A DNA stretch of 16,701 nt from Candidatus Thalassarchaeaceae archaeon (GTDB lineage: Archaea; Thermoplasmatota; Poseidoniia; Poseidoniales; Thalassarchaeaceae): the NCBI GenBank assembly GCA_029250565.1, contig JAQXFA010000032.1, forward strand, positions 1 to 16,701. The letters are read 5' to 3'. The position numbers and the translations under genes were made by a program. The notes below the pieces were generated by a model, which saw nothing but the letters and a program-made list of their open reading frames with translations, was not told where the DNA came from and made no database searches. Of this stretch, positions 1-6,839 are shown piece by piece (the stretch's first letter is position 1; each line of letters opens with the position of its first letter).

Positions 1-405
1 ATTCATCATTCCATCCTTCATAAAACTCTTCGAACGGATGCGTTTTCTAAACTCTGCAATACCAGGCATATGGGCGTGACGTATTGTGATTAACCACCCA
101 TCTTGTAAGAATGAACGGAGATATTCGGTATCTAATTCACGGTCTGCATCCCTTGCTTTGAAGGTGGTGAATTTGTGATTTTCATATACGAAGTTTCGAC
201 TTGCAAGCTCTTCAAAACAGTCGTCAACTGATAGGTGGTGGAATCCCATTTTATGTTGTAAGAAATCTCTAGTTGATTCTTCATCAGGCTGGAAAATATC
301 TACCCATCCTCCTGAGTTTTCTGACATTATATCAGGTAACTCAGCAAGTGTTGAATCTTCCATATCTGCACCAGGTTTACCGGTGTGGACGCGAACCCGA
401 GTCAT
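1..405 (-). CDS. corA: CorA-family magnesium/divalent cation transporter, N-terminal part
   Basis: The first 135 codons of a gene that runs off the left edge of the window. CorA proteins are pentameric inner-membrane channels for Mg2+ (sometimes Co2+ or Ni2+); the visible part is the soluble N-terminal domain. It follows the family order: a WVDIFQPDEES segment at residues 34-44 (family W-I-D/N-I), MGFHHLSVDD at 53-62 (family FGIHPLVLED), an EN..F..FKARD strand at 75-87, then GWLITIRHAHMPGIAEFRKRI at about 103-122 (family L-x-T-x-H then a hydrophobic helix with R-x-R-I). The pore helices and the GMN motif would lie outside the window, so transport is inferred from the N-terminus only. The ATG at 405 has a purine-rich GGGAGA a few bases upstream. 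Starting upstream on the same strand is the DUF59-like gene, 124 bp away. Confidence 0.8.
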   Translation of the reverse strand, partial: MTRVRVHTGKPGADMEDSTLAELPDIMSENSGGWVDIFQPDEESTRDFLQHKMGFHHLSVDDCFEELASRNFVYENHKFTTFKARDADRELDTEYLRSFLQDGWLITIRHAHMPGIAEFRKRIRSKSFMKDGMMN

Positions 406-436
406 ACATCTCCCTCAATCTTGGGGCTGGGGGTTC

Positions 437-461
437 TTTCTTAACTGCGACGGCTAAGAAA
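437..461. repeat. Inverted repeat in the corA upstream region
   Basis: Perfect 7-bp arms, TTTCTTA at 437-443 and TAAGAAA at 455-461, around an 11-base spacer. It lies 32-56 bp before the corA ATG and straddles the transcription start expected from the TATA-like box at 479-484, so it could be an operator or a leader hairpin. The function is not known. Confidence 0.4.
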
Positions 462-476
462 TTTCATACATAAACT

Positions 477-486
477 CCTTTTAAGC
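477..486 (-). promoter_or_regulatory. Possible TATA box of corA
   Basis: Read on the minus strand this is GCTTAAAAGG, a TATA-like core. It would place transcription start near 455 and give corA a leader of about 50 nt. The same bases also contain AAGGAG, so the TATA reading is uncertain. Confidence 0.3.
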
Positions 487-529
487 ACCAAAATCAACGT
501 TTCCCACATATTTCAGTGGCGCTATCAAA

Positions 530-874
530 TCATTCGTTGATAGAAGAGGTCCATCTATGTACATCAGGAACCCCTGTGACTTCAATGAAAGCGGCTGAAA
601 TCTTTCTTTTCTTTTGTAATGCGTTACGTAGGTCTATCAAATCAAGAAGACAACAAGGGCAGTGCGCTCGGGCTGGTGTAACCTGAATTCGGACTGAGCC
701 ATCATCAGACGCTTGCATTGCTTTTAGCGCACCACTTTCAGCAATTGTACCGGTGCCGTGTGGCTCTTGCCAAGATGAGAGAACATCAAGCAATTGCCGC
801 TGCGCCGCCTTCTGTGCTCGACTACTCATCAACCTGCGCCTTAGGGTAGTTGGTTTTCCATGTTGCGCTTTCAA
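530..874 (-). CDS. Small DUF59/MIP18-like protein, possible iron-sulfur or metal-cluster assembly factor
   Basis: 114 codons. Residues 28-100 follow the DUF59 (MIP18/PaaD/Mrp N-domain) pattern: a leading helix LLDVLSSWQEP, a GTIAESGALKAMQ segment matching the family's IV-x-L-G-L-V strand, DDGSVRIQVTP, then the conserved Cys-Pro in AHCPCC (71-76) and a final IEVTGVP strand. Family members help deliver Fe-S or other metal clusters to target enzymes. The similarity is by pattern only, and the tail after the last strand is short. The longest reading starts with TTG at 874, overlapping the upstream TGA. An ATG at 829, preceded by GCGCAGGTTG, would give 99 residues and may be the true start. It sits directly after the histone-fold gene and is probably co-transcribed with it. 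Confidence 0.6.
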   Translation of the reverse strand: MKAQHGKPTTLRRRLMSSRAQKAAQRQLLDVLSSWQEPHGTGTIAESGALKAMQASDDGSVRIQVTPARAHCPCCLLDLIDLRNALQKKRKISAAFIEVTGVPDVHRWTSSINE

Positions 875-1668
875 ACGTCAATACTGAGGATATGTTCGAT
901 AGTGATTGAGCGGGAGTTGCTGGCTTTTGCTCGCTCTTCAGCTAACTTGAGAGTACGGCTCAAAAAACCCATTTTTGCTAATTCATCGAGTTTATCTAAC
1001 TGCGGACCAAATTCAGCTGGATTTCCACCAGTGAGAGATTTTTTCATTTCATGCTGAATAGTTCCTGCTTCATCATAGTACAATTCAAGCAATTCTTCTA
1101 AAGCATCGTTTTCAACTTTCATACTAGCAAACTTCCTAGCCATTTGACGAAGTAGTGCAGGAGTGATGACTCCAGCACCTCCACCAACTAGAGATTCTAA
1201 AGGATCGGAAGCCATCATTATGGGTGTAGATTCAATTTCTTGAGATTCATCTGGCAGACTCACTCCAATATTAGAAAGCGCTTCCTCAAGATGACGCGGC
1301 TTGATAGTCCCCATCGAATTGTTAGTGCAGACTGTTTCACAGGCTCGTAAAACATCTCTGAGATAGAATTCTAACTCTTCACAAGCAGCAGTGACTGCAG
1401 CCGCACTGACCGAATCAACAGCATCAATGCGTTCAATCATCAATCCTCTTGTGCGACTAAAGCCAAGTCTTGTCCGCTGCGGATCATCCAGTGTCTTTCG
1501 AGTTGAATCTTGGGCTAGAGTTTCTTGCTCCATACGTGGAACAACATCATTGAGTTTAGCAACAAGTAAAGTGACCAATTCCTGTTTCACAGCACCTGAA
1601 ATCCGCAAGTCGGTGTATGCTGAAGCAATTGCTGCAACATGAGAAGGAGACCAGGGTTTGGCGCTCAT
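871..1668 (-). CDS. Multi-histone-fold protein (two to three tandem histone-fold-like domains)
   Basis: 265 residues from the ATG at 1668; a GTG at 1758 would add 30 residues and overlap the upstream gene by 38 bp. HF1 (about 6-62): helix SPSHVAAIASAYTDL, RIS loop, long helix, then RKTL, the archaeal-histone L2 motif. HF2 (about 70-134), the clearest: short helix, DSVS, a roughly 30-residue helix, GTIK, and a final PRHLEEALSNIG. HF3 (about 168-265): ITPALLRQMARKF, KVEN, DALEELLELYY, a roughly 30-residue insertion, then SRSITIEHIL. Archaeal histones are usually single folds of about 65-70 residues that wrap DNA. This chain carries about 40 acidic against 29 basic residues by my count, so it may act more like a TAF or NF-Y-type transcription-factor subunit than a compactor. 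It lies between an M24 peptidase gene and a DUF59-like gene. Confidence 0.6.
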   Translation of the reverse strand: MSAKPWSPSHVAAIASAYTDLRISGAVKQELVTLLVAKLNDVVPRMEQETLAQDSTRKTLDDPQRTRLGFSRTRGLMIERIDAVDSVSAAAVTAACEELEFYLRDVLRACETVCTNNSMGTIKPRHLEEALSNIGVSLPDESQEIESTPIMMASDPLESLVGGGAGVITPALLRQMARKFASMKVENDALEELLELYYDEAGTIQHEMKKSLTGGNPAEFGPQLDKLDELAKMGFLSRTLKLAEERAKASNSRSITIEHILSIDV

Positions 1669-1720
1669 GACACACTGCGCAACTCGGTCCTCAATGAACC
1701 CTACGGCGTGAAGGAGAATT

Positions 1721-2968
1721 TCATGAATCCCATTCTTGGTGAAGAGGAATTGCATCACCAGCCGTTAGACATTCCATTCCATGTTCGGTTCTAACCCAAC
1801 TATCTTCGAGGCCAATAGCACCATTTGTGTAGATCACCTTTGGCTCAATTGCCATGGTGCCTCCAATTTGAAGTGGATTTGAAAACCCTTGTGCAACTAC
1901 AGGAGTTTCGTCTAAGTGAAGCCCAATGGAGTGTCCAAGGAATCGCGCTTGGTCAGGAGGCATGCCCATCAAGTGACCACTAACCCCTCTCTCTCTAGCA
2001 ATTGTAACTCCCGCTTCGTAAGCCATTTCACAAGTGTCTCCTCTTGCTAACCCCGTTACTACCTCGTCACTAATTTCCTTCATGGTCGCAAGCCTTTCCA
2101 CCCACTCCCTGTCAAGAGGTCCAACACTGAACATTCTAGTACAGTCTGAAACATAACCACGGTGGCAGTGTACGATGTCAACTAATACTGGTTCACCGGT
2201 TTTGATACGGTGGAATCCAGCTCCTAGGCCAGCAAAAGAATGAGGTCCAGTGCCACCAACTGCCGAATCAAAATAAGTTGGAACTGCGCCAGAATGTCCT
2301 GCTGCGATAACAACTCTGTCGCAATTCATCGGCCATTTCCTCATCATGATTTGGCCGCCAAACCCAGCCGCTCTGCTTACTGAGTCAGCTGCGGCAGCGA
2401 GTTCTATTTCGGAAACACCTTCGCCGCCTTCATCAAGAATCGCTTCAAACATCCAGCGATTGACTTCACCACTGGCTCGCATCTGTTCTATTTCCCATTG
2501 GCTTTTTATTTCCCTGAGATTCCAAAGTAAACTAGTACAATCTGCAGATTCTCCAAGAACATCCTGGAAAAATATAGCCTGATTATGAGGCAGTCTTCCA
2601 TGTTGCATTGCTGGTGTGGTGCTGCAACCTCGTTGTTTCAATTCATCATTGAGATTTTTGACACGCGGCTGTGGGGACAACTCAAACGGCGCTTCTGAAC
2701 CACCAGCCTCCCAAACTGCCCTGTCAAGACTTTGGCGTACCCAAAAAACAGAATCAACGGAGGATTCTTTTGCACCAACAAGAAGCATTCCATTCTGGCG
2801 CCCTCCTGTCAACCAATAGAGGTCAACAGGGTCGTGTACCAGTATTGACTCAATTCCCGCATCTAAAAGAGCACTTTCAACCAGTTCAAGCCGATTTGCT
2901 AATTCATTAGGAGGTACTCTCCAATCAGCCCCTTCCGGCCCTACAAGTGCCGAGACGTCCCACTCCAT
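1721..2968 (-). CDS. M24-family metallopeptidase (Xaa-Pro aminopeptidase-like)
   Basis: 415 residues, a usual length for aminopeptidase P/prolidase-type enzymes, which cleave N-terminal residues next to proline using two metal ions. The creatinase-like N-domain covers about 20-150 and the pita-bread catalytic domain 158-410. All five metal ligands are present in order: D264 (VLVDIV), D275 (YVSDCTR), H346 (LGHSIGL), E375 (AIEPK) and E388 (GLEDSW). No signal peptide is seen, so it is probably cytosolic. Exact substrate cannot be read; creatinase-type or non-peptidase members share these ligands. It is the first gene of the probable operon with the histone-fold and DUF59-like genes. Its ATG at 2968 follows a minus-strand TATA at 3008-3013, which predicts a short leader. 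Confidence 0.88.
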   Translation of the reverse strand: MEWDVSALVGPEGADWRVPPNELANRLELVESALLDAGIESILVHDPVDLYWLTGGRQNGMLLVGAKESSVDSVFWVRQSLDRAVWEAGGSEAPFELSPQPRVKNLNDELKQRGCSTTPAMQHGRLPHNQAIFFQDVLGESADCTSLLWNLREIKSQWEIEQMRASGEVNRWMFEAILDEGGEGVSEIELAAAADSVSRAAGFGGQIMMRKWPMNCDRVVIAAGHSGAVPTYFDSAVGGTGPHSFAGLGAGFHRIKTGEPVLVDIVHCHRGYVSDCTRMFSVGPLDREWVERLATMKEISDEVVTGLARGDTCEMAYEAGVTIARERGVSGHLMGMPPDQARFLGHSIGLHLDETPVVAQGFSNPLQIGGTMAIEPKVIYTNGAIGLEDSWVRTEHGMECLTAGDAIPLHQEWDS

Positions 2969-2978
2969 AGTAGGGCCG

Positions 2979-2994
2979 AGGGTGGCGACGCCCT
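2979..2994. repeat. GC-rich hairpin upstream of the M24 gene
   Basis: AGGGTG GCGA CGCCCT: a 6-bp stem (one G-T pair) around a four-base loop, in an otherwise AT-rich divergent intergenic region, 11-26 bp before the M24 start. In minus-strand RNA it would lie at or near the expected 5' end. Confidence 0.35.
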
Positions 2995-3007
2995 AATGCA
3001 TTGGCTT

Positions 3008-3013
3008 GTTATA
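3008..3013 (-). promoter_or_regulatory. TATA box of the M24 operon
   Basis: Minus-strand TATAAC, 45 nt from the M24 start codon. It predicts transcription starting about 15-20 nt before the ATG. It is back to back with the promoter of the HD-domain gene. Confidence 0.45.
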
Positions 3014-3040
3014 GTTATCAAAAATATTATTTTTCAATCC

Positions 3041-3049
3041 TTAAATAAG
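3041..3049 (+). promoter_or_regulatory. TATA box of the HD-domain gene
   Basis: TTAAATAAG starts 29 nt before the ATG at 3070, the distance expected for a leaderless archaeal mRNA. This supports 3070 over the upstream TTG at 3058, which would lie upstream of the predicted transcript. Confidence 0.5.
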
Positions 3050-3069
3050 CAACTGAATTGGCCAATCTC

Positions 3070-3597
3070 ATGACGGAAGAATCGACAATCATGAAAGAGA
3101 GAAACAGGTTACTAGAATGCCTTCGCCTAAAGCAGGTAGTAAGGGCTGGTTGGACTAGATTCCCAATTGAGGATCCAGAAACAGTTGCCTCTCATAGTTG
3201 GGGTATGGCTCTTCTCGGACTTTTGACATGTCCTGAAAATCTGAATTTGGAAAAGGTACTCACTCTAGCATTAATTCATGATTTAGCAGAGGTAATTGTA
3301 GGGGATTTGACTCCATACGACCCTGAGCCAGAAGGAGGTAAACGGGCTGCTGAAGAAAAGGCGATTGCAAAAATATTAGATGGACACCCAAGGTCAGAGG
3401 AATTGCAGAAATTATGGCAAGAATTTGAGGACAGAACATCACCTGAAGGCCTATTTGTTGCTGGCTTAGATAAATTGGATATGGGGCTTCAAGCAGAGAT
3501 TTATGAAAGCGATTTCAATATTAATTTAGACGAGTTTACCAACGCTTCAAGGAGAATGGTAACGGATTCATATCTTTCATCGTTATTGAAACCGTGA
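3070..3597 (+). CDS. HD-domain phosphohydrolase, HDDC2/YfbR-like 5'-nucleotidase
   Basis: 175 residues from the ATG at 3070, close to the usual 170-200 of the family. YfbR and HDDC2 remove phosphate from (deoxy)nucleoside 5'-monophosphates and take part in nucleotide pool control. Metal-binding residues are in place: H42 (VASHSWGMA), H70-D71 (ALIHDLAEVIVGD) and D134 (GLDKLDMGLQAEIYE). The N-terminal RNRLLECLRLKQV..GW and the E-x-x-A spacing after the HD motif also fit HDDC2. A downstream ATG at 3091 remains possible. It is a single-gene unit, divergent from the M24 gene and convergent with phosphoglycerate kinase, 20 bp from its end. Substrate range cannot be told from sequence. Confidence 0.85.
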   Translation: MTEESTIMKERNRLLECLRLKQVVRAGWTRFPIEDPETVASHSWGMALLGLLTCPENLNLEKVLTLALIHDLAEVIVGDLTPYDPEPEGGKRAAEEKAIAKILDGHPRSEELQKLWQEFEDRTSPEGLFVAGLDKLDMGLQAEIYESDFNINLDEFTNASRRMVTDSYLSSLLKP

Positions 3598-3617
3598 ATC
3601 GCTGCTTTGATTCGCAT

Positions 3618-4853
3618 TTACGCGAATTTTTTTGCAGAAGCCGCTAGAGATTCTAGTGCAGGCATTGGCTTCCCAGCAAGGAAGGTTAGGCATGAACCCC
3701 CGCCAGTACTGTTGTGGCCAATTTTCCCATCAACCCCACGTTGGTTAACCAGTGTACCTGTATGGCCACCACCAATTATAACGAAAGCATCGGTTTCAAC
3801 ACAGGTGTTTAGGACTTCAATCGTTCCAAAGGCGAATTGAGGTTTTTCAAAATATGATGCTGGGCCATTCCAAAGCACACATTTTGCTTCCATGATTGCA
3901 GGCCTAATTGACATTAATGTTGCAATTCCAATATCATAGATTGGATATTCTGTAGGCAATTCTTGAACCGATAAAGGAACTCTTTGAGAATCAATTTCAA
4001 TTGCCAAGTCAGTTGGTAAGATCAGTTTGTTGAGATGATTCTCAACCACCCACTCAGCCATTTCCCAAGTTCTTTCAAAAGCATCTCCAAGGCTTCCACG
4101 AATGTAATTTTCATTCTCATATCCTAGTGAATTTCCTGCAGCCCATAACATTAGATTCCCAACAACTCCTACAGGAATAATGGTGTCAACAACATCTCGA
4201 TTTAGAAGATTGACCGCAATATCAAGCGAATCATCACTCTTGACACCGCCAATAATTACCACATGTGGTCTAGGTGGATTGTCCACCACTCCACCAAGAG
4301 CATCTAATTCCCTCTGAACTAAAACTCCAGCATAGGATGGAAGAACAGGGCCAAAACCACAGATTGTTGGTGAATTACGATGAGCACAAGCGAATGCATC
4401 GTAGACAAATGCATCAGCAACACTGGTAAGCTTTTGCACTATTTCAGATTGTGACAATTTCTCAAGAGATGCCCTTTTCATTGAAATCTCTTCATCCCAT
4501 CCTCTTACATTGTCTAAGAAGAGCATATCTCCATTCTTCATGTTCTGTATTGCATTCAAAGCGCCCTCTCCACAGACATCTGGAATGAACTCAATATTTC
4601 TACCAAGTAGAACACCCAATAATTCTGCATGTCTCTCCATTGAGGTGAAGTCATCTTTCCCTGGCCTACTTTGGTGGGCTAAAAGAACCACTTTTGAACT
4701 CCCAAGCCGCTTTATGGTGGGTAAAATTGCTCGTAACCTTGCATCATCAAGGAATTCTCCAGTTACAGGATTTAGAGGTGAATTGACATCAACCCTGACA
4801 AGCACAGTCTTCCCAGAAAGGTCTGCATCACTCAGGCTGAGGAGCGAGGCCAT
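3618..4853 (-). CDS. pgk: Phosphoglycerate kinase
   Basis: 411 residues, the archaeal PGK length. It interconverts 1,3-bisphosphoglycerate plus ADP with 3-phosphoglycerate plus ATP in glycolysis and gluconeogenesis, in the cytosol. Visible motifs: RVDVNSPL (20-27), HQSRPG (60-65), LDNVR (113-117), DAFACAHR (152-159) before a VLPSYAG segment, the nucleotide loop GGVKSDDS (202-209), WNGPAS (328-333), GGGHTG (361-366), and STGGGSCLTFLAGK (382-395) near the C-terminus. GGVKSDDS replaces the bacterial GGAKVSDK but keeps the lysine, as other archaeal enzymes do. The ATG at 4853 lacks a Shine-Dalgarno sequence; a weak TATA-like AGTAAAAG about 31 nt upstream would suit a leaderless message. It appears to be transcribed alone. 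Confidence 0.97.
   Translation of the reverse strand: MASLLSLSDADLSGKTVLVRVDVNSPLNPVTGEFLDDARLRAILPTIKRLGSSKVVLLAHQSRPGKDDFTSMERHAELLGVLLGRNIEFIPDVCGEGALNAIQNMKNGDMLFLDNVRGWDEEISMKRASLEKLSQSEIVQKLTSVADAFVYDAFACAHRNSPTICGFGPVLPSYAGVLVQRELDALGGVVDNPPRPHVVIIGGVKSDDSLDIAVNLLNRDVVDTIIPVGVVGNLMLWAAGNSLGYENENYIRGSLGDAFERTWEMAEWVVENHLNKLILPTDLAIEIDSQRVPLSVQELPTEYPIYDIGIATLMSIRPAIMEAKCVLWNGPASYFEKPQFAFGTIEVLNTCVETDAFVIIGGGHTGTLVNQRGVDGKIGHNSTGGGSCLTFLAGKPMPALESLAASAKKFA
3627..3633 (+). terminator. T-tract terminator candidate of the HD-domain gene
   Basis: Seven T residues on the plus strand, 30 nt after the HD-gene stop and inside the 3' end of pgk. Archaeal termination often uses U-rich tracts without a stem. 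Weak evidence on its own. Confidence 0.3.
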
Positions 4854-4949
4854 TGGTTGGCCGACTTGTCGCTTACCTTTTACTGAAACGGTCTTGGAAT
4901 AGACCTAATCGTGGTTGATTTATCCAGCAAAACCACTACTTTGCGAACT

Positions 4950-4956
4950 CTATAAG
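4950..4956 (+). promoter_or_regulatory. TATA box of the DNA methyltransferase gene
   Basis: CTATAAG, 42 nt before the ATG at 4992. Transcription would start near 4979, giving a leader of roughly a dozen bases. Confidence 0.45.
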
Positions 4957-4969
4957 AATGGACAGCAAA

Positions 4970-4986
4970 CCTCGCGCGTAGCGGGG
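4970..4986. repeat. GC-rich hairpin just before the DNA methyltransferase start
   Basis: CCTCGC and GCGGGG arms (one T-G pair) around a GCGTA loop, ending 5 bases before the ATG at 4992. It overlaps the predicted start of transcription, so it could be an operator or could limit ribosome access if it is in the RNA. Confidence 0.35.
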
Positions 4987-4991
4987 TTGGG

Positions 4992-5954
4992 ATGCCACGT
5001 AATGGAAATAGTAAGGCGGATGCTGGTGAAAAAACAGCCGACGCGCGCGCAGTGCCACGAATAGGTAGTAGTAAGCGCAATGGAACTAAGACCTCTTCAT
5101 TTGGCGTTTCAAAAAGAGAAAGCCACGATTCCGCTGAATTTTATGGTTCAGCAATGTATAGTGGTCTGCCAAAAGAGTCGGATACCGGTGATTTGGGTGT
5201 TCTCCCTGATGAATTAGTCAATCGTGTTGTGTGCGGTGATTCTAGAAACATGAGAGAGGTACCTGACAATTCTGTTCACATGATGGTCACCTCACCCCCG
5301 TATAACGCATCCAAAACCTATGATGATGACCTTGCACTTAGTGAGTACCTAGAACTATTGAGAGGGGTATTTGATGAATGCTACCGCGTACTTGTGCCAG
5401 GCGGTCGTGCTTGTATTAACGTGGCAAATTTGGGCAGGAAACCGTACATCCCTCTTTCGTCTTTCATTAATCAGATAATGATTGAAATTGGTTTTCTACC
5501 ACGTGGTGAAATTATTTGGAACAAGGCAGCCAGTGCAGGCGTTTCATGCGCATGGGGTTCATGGAAATCGGCATCCAATCCAACATTGAGAGATGTTCAC
5601 GAATACATTTTGGTATTTTCAAAAGGTCAATACAAGTTACCACGCGGACGAAATGAAAAAGATGAGGGCCGTGTAGATACTATTGGCAAAGAGGCATTTA
5701 TTGAGTGGACTAAGTCAATTTGGACATTCCCAACAGTTAGTGCAAAGCGGGTAGGTCATCCCGCTCCTTTCCCAGTTGAATTACCAAGCCGTTGTATGGA
5801 ACTGTACACCTTTACTGGAGATATTGTCCTTGATCCATTTGCTGGTTCAGGTTCAACAGGAATCGCTGCTAAGAAAAATGGCCGTAAGTATCTCCTGTTT
5901 GATATTAGTCAAGAATACTGTGATCTTGCTCAAAAGCGAATTACTGATGAATAA
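4992..5954 (+). CDS. Solitary DNA methyltransferase, beta class (N4-cytosine or N6-adenine)
   Basis: 320 residues. The order is that of beta-class enzymes: the catalytic motif TSPPYN at 100-105 comes first, then a target-recognition region (about 145-265), then the SAM-binding motif VLDPFAGSGSTG at 279-290. SPPY rather than DPPY leans toward N4-cytosine methylation. Other family-typical stretches are NRVVCGDSRN (77-86), LVPGGRACINVANLGRKPYIP (about 134-154) and DVHEYILVFSKG (201-212). Residues 1-65 are low-complexity, basic and serine-rich, with no recognised domain; M55 is a possible later start. No restriction endonuclease gene lies on either side, so it is probably an orphan methylase used for genome marking rather than defence. 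The target sequence cannot be read from the protein. Confidence 0.88.
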   Translation: MPRNGNSKADAGEKTADARAVPRIGSSKRNGTKTSSFGVSKRESHDSAEFYGSAMYSGLPKESDTGDLGVLPDELVNRVVCGDSRNMREVPDNSVHMMVTSPPYNASKTYDDDLALSEYLELLRGVFDECYRVLVPGGRACINVANLGRKPYIPLSSFINQIMIEIGFLPRGEIIWNKAASAGVSCAWGSWKSASNPTLRDVHEYILVFSKGQYKLPRGRNEKDEGRVDTIGKEAFIEWTKSIWTFPTVSAKRVGHPAPFPVELPSRCMELYTFTGDIVLDPFAGSGSTGIAAKKNGRKYLLFDISQEYCDLAQKRITDE

Positions 5955-5978
5955 TTCATCCGTATTGGCTTTGATTTT

Positions 5979-5987
5979 TTGAATAAG
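5979..5987 (+). promoter_or_regulatory. TATA box of the class I methyltransferase gene
   Basis: TTGAATAAG begins 28 nt before the ATG at 6007 and closely resembles the TTAAATAAG box of the HD gene. It is preceded by a run of T that may also end the DNA methyltransferase transcript. Confidence 0.4.
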
Positions 5988-6006
5988 CAAACCGGTCATG
6001 ACATTG

Positions 6007-6801
6007 ATGAGGCTTGAGCCCCCCGGCCCATTCATGGATGGGGTGAGAAGCTTGCCACTCTTCCGCCGATATTTCGGTGATGCCTTTCCTTCTAATTCTA
6101 ATTTAGCAATTGATTTATGTAAGCGTGGCGGGGTGTCTGGGTCCTCACAACTTGTTCATCTAGGGTGTGGTCCCGGCACTGTTTCTTCTATCATATCATC
6201 TAAATTTGGATGCACGATTTCTGGCATAGACCCATCACCGAACCTAATTGGAATTGCACTTACTGAATGGAAAAGAGAGTCTCTAGGATTCGAGCGTGCA
6301 TCCCTTGAAAAGACGCCTTTGACCGATGCTTGGGGGACTCATTTGTTGACTGAATCCCGTCTTTCAGTAGTTAGAAACCCTAGTCAAATATTGAAGGAGA
6401 TTCATCGGTTATTGTCTGATGACGGGATATTGATGAACTCTGAATTGGTGGTAACCAATCCTTCACTTTTAAATGAAAATGTTAACCGATTTTTAGATAC
6501 AATTTTTGGTCAAGATGAAGACCGCTCAATGGATGGTTGGGTGGCTCTAATTGAGGCAAATGGATTTGATATAATTGAGGCCAGAGAAGAGCGTCAAATA
6601 ATGAAGGCAAATCGCAAAAAATTGGGTCGAGCAATGATGGGATTTCGGTTACTCCAAAGAACAGGGGGGCTTTCTCTGTCTGAATTAGGATTAGGTGCTT
6701 TTGAGGATGATTTTAATGAAGTTGTTAATTCAACATTAAAGGCCATGGATGATGGACTAATCTCCTATGGCTCATTTATTTCAAAGCGCTCAGTACTATA
6801 A
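6007..6801 (+). CDS. Class I SAM-dependent methyltransferase, substrate unknown
   Basis: 264 residues from the ATG at 6007; an ATG at 5998 would add three residues but sits only 19 nt after the TATA box. Numbered from 6007, the SAM motif I VHLGCGPGT is at 50-58 and the acidic GIDPS, whose Asp should bind the SAM ribose, at 73-77. ILKEIHRLLSDDGILMNSEL (128-147) matches the conserved helix and strand after motif III in Methyltransf_11-type enzymes. A cap-like helical stretch follows from about 155. The C-terminal 50 residues show no known domain. No transmembrane segment is present. It lies 52 bp after the DNA methyltransferase but seems to have its own promoter, and it gives no clear clue to its substrate. 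Confidence 0.75.
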   Translation: MRLEPPGPFMDGVRSLPLFRRYFGDAFPSNSNLAIDLCKRGGVSGSSQLVHLGCGPGTVSSIISSKFGCTISGIDPSPNLIGIALTEWKRESLGFERASLEKTPLTDAWGTHLLTESRLSVVRNPSQILKEIHRLLSDDGILMNSELVVTNPSLLNENVNRFLDTIFGQDEDRSMDGWVALIEANGFDIIEAREERQIMKANRKKLGRAMMGFRLLQRTGGLSLSELGLGAFEDDFNEVVNSTLKAMDDGLISYGSFISKRSVL

Positions 6802-6820
6802 TTTCCATACATTTAGCACA

Positions 6821-6838
6821 TCACCCCTTACGGGGTGA
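6821..6838. repeat. Perfect inverted repeat before the surface-protein promoter
   Basis: TCACCCC TTAC GGGGTGA: seven-base perfect arms and a four-base loop, ending 1-2 bases before the TATA-like box of the surface-protein gene. No T-run follows, so it looks more like an operator or BRE-overlapping regulator site than a terminator of the upstream methyltransferase gene. Confidence 0.5.
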
Positions 6839-6839
6839 C

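Noticed and set aside
441..467. An 8-codon gene before corA
   Set aside because: Too short to call a gene; kept only as an observation on the leader, because a TATA reading would leave it outside the transcript.
273..473. A 66-codon plus-strand frame at the left edge
   Set aside because: It runs opposite the well-supported CorA N-terminal domain and has no recognisable product.
4880..5080. A 66-codon minus-strand frame between pgk and the DNA methyltransferase
   Set aside because: It overlaps the real methyltransferase start and promoter and shows no family match.
4992..5954. A restriction-modification or defence island
   Set aside because: Only a methyltransferase is present; neighbours are pgk and a class I methyltransferase, and no nuclease, helicase or toxin gene is seen.
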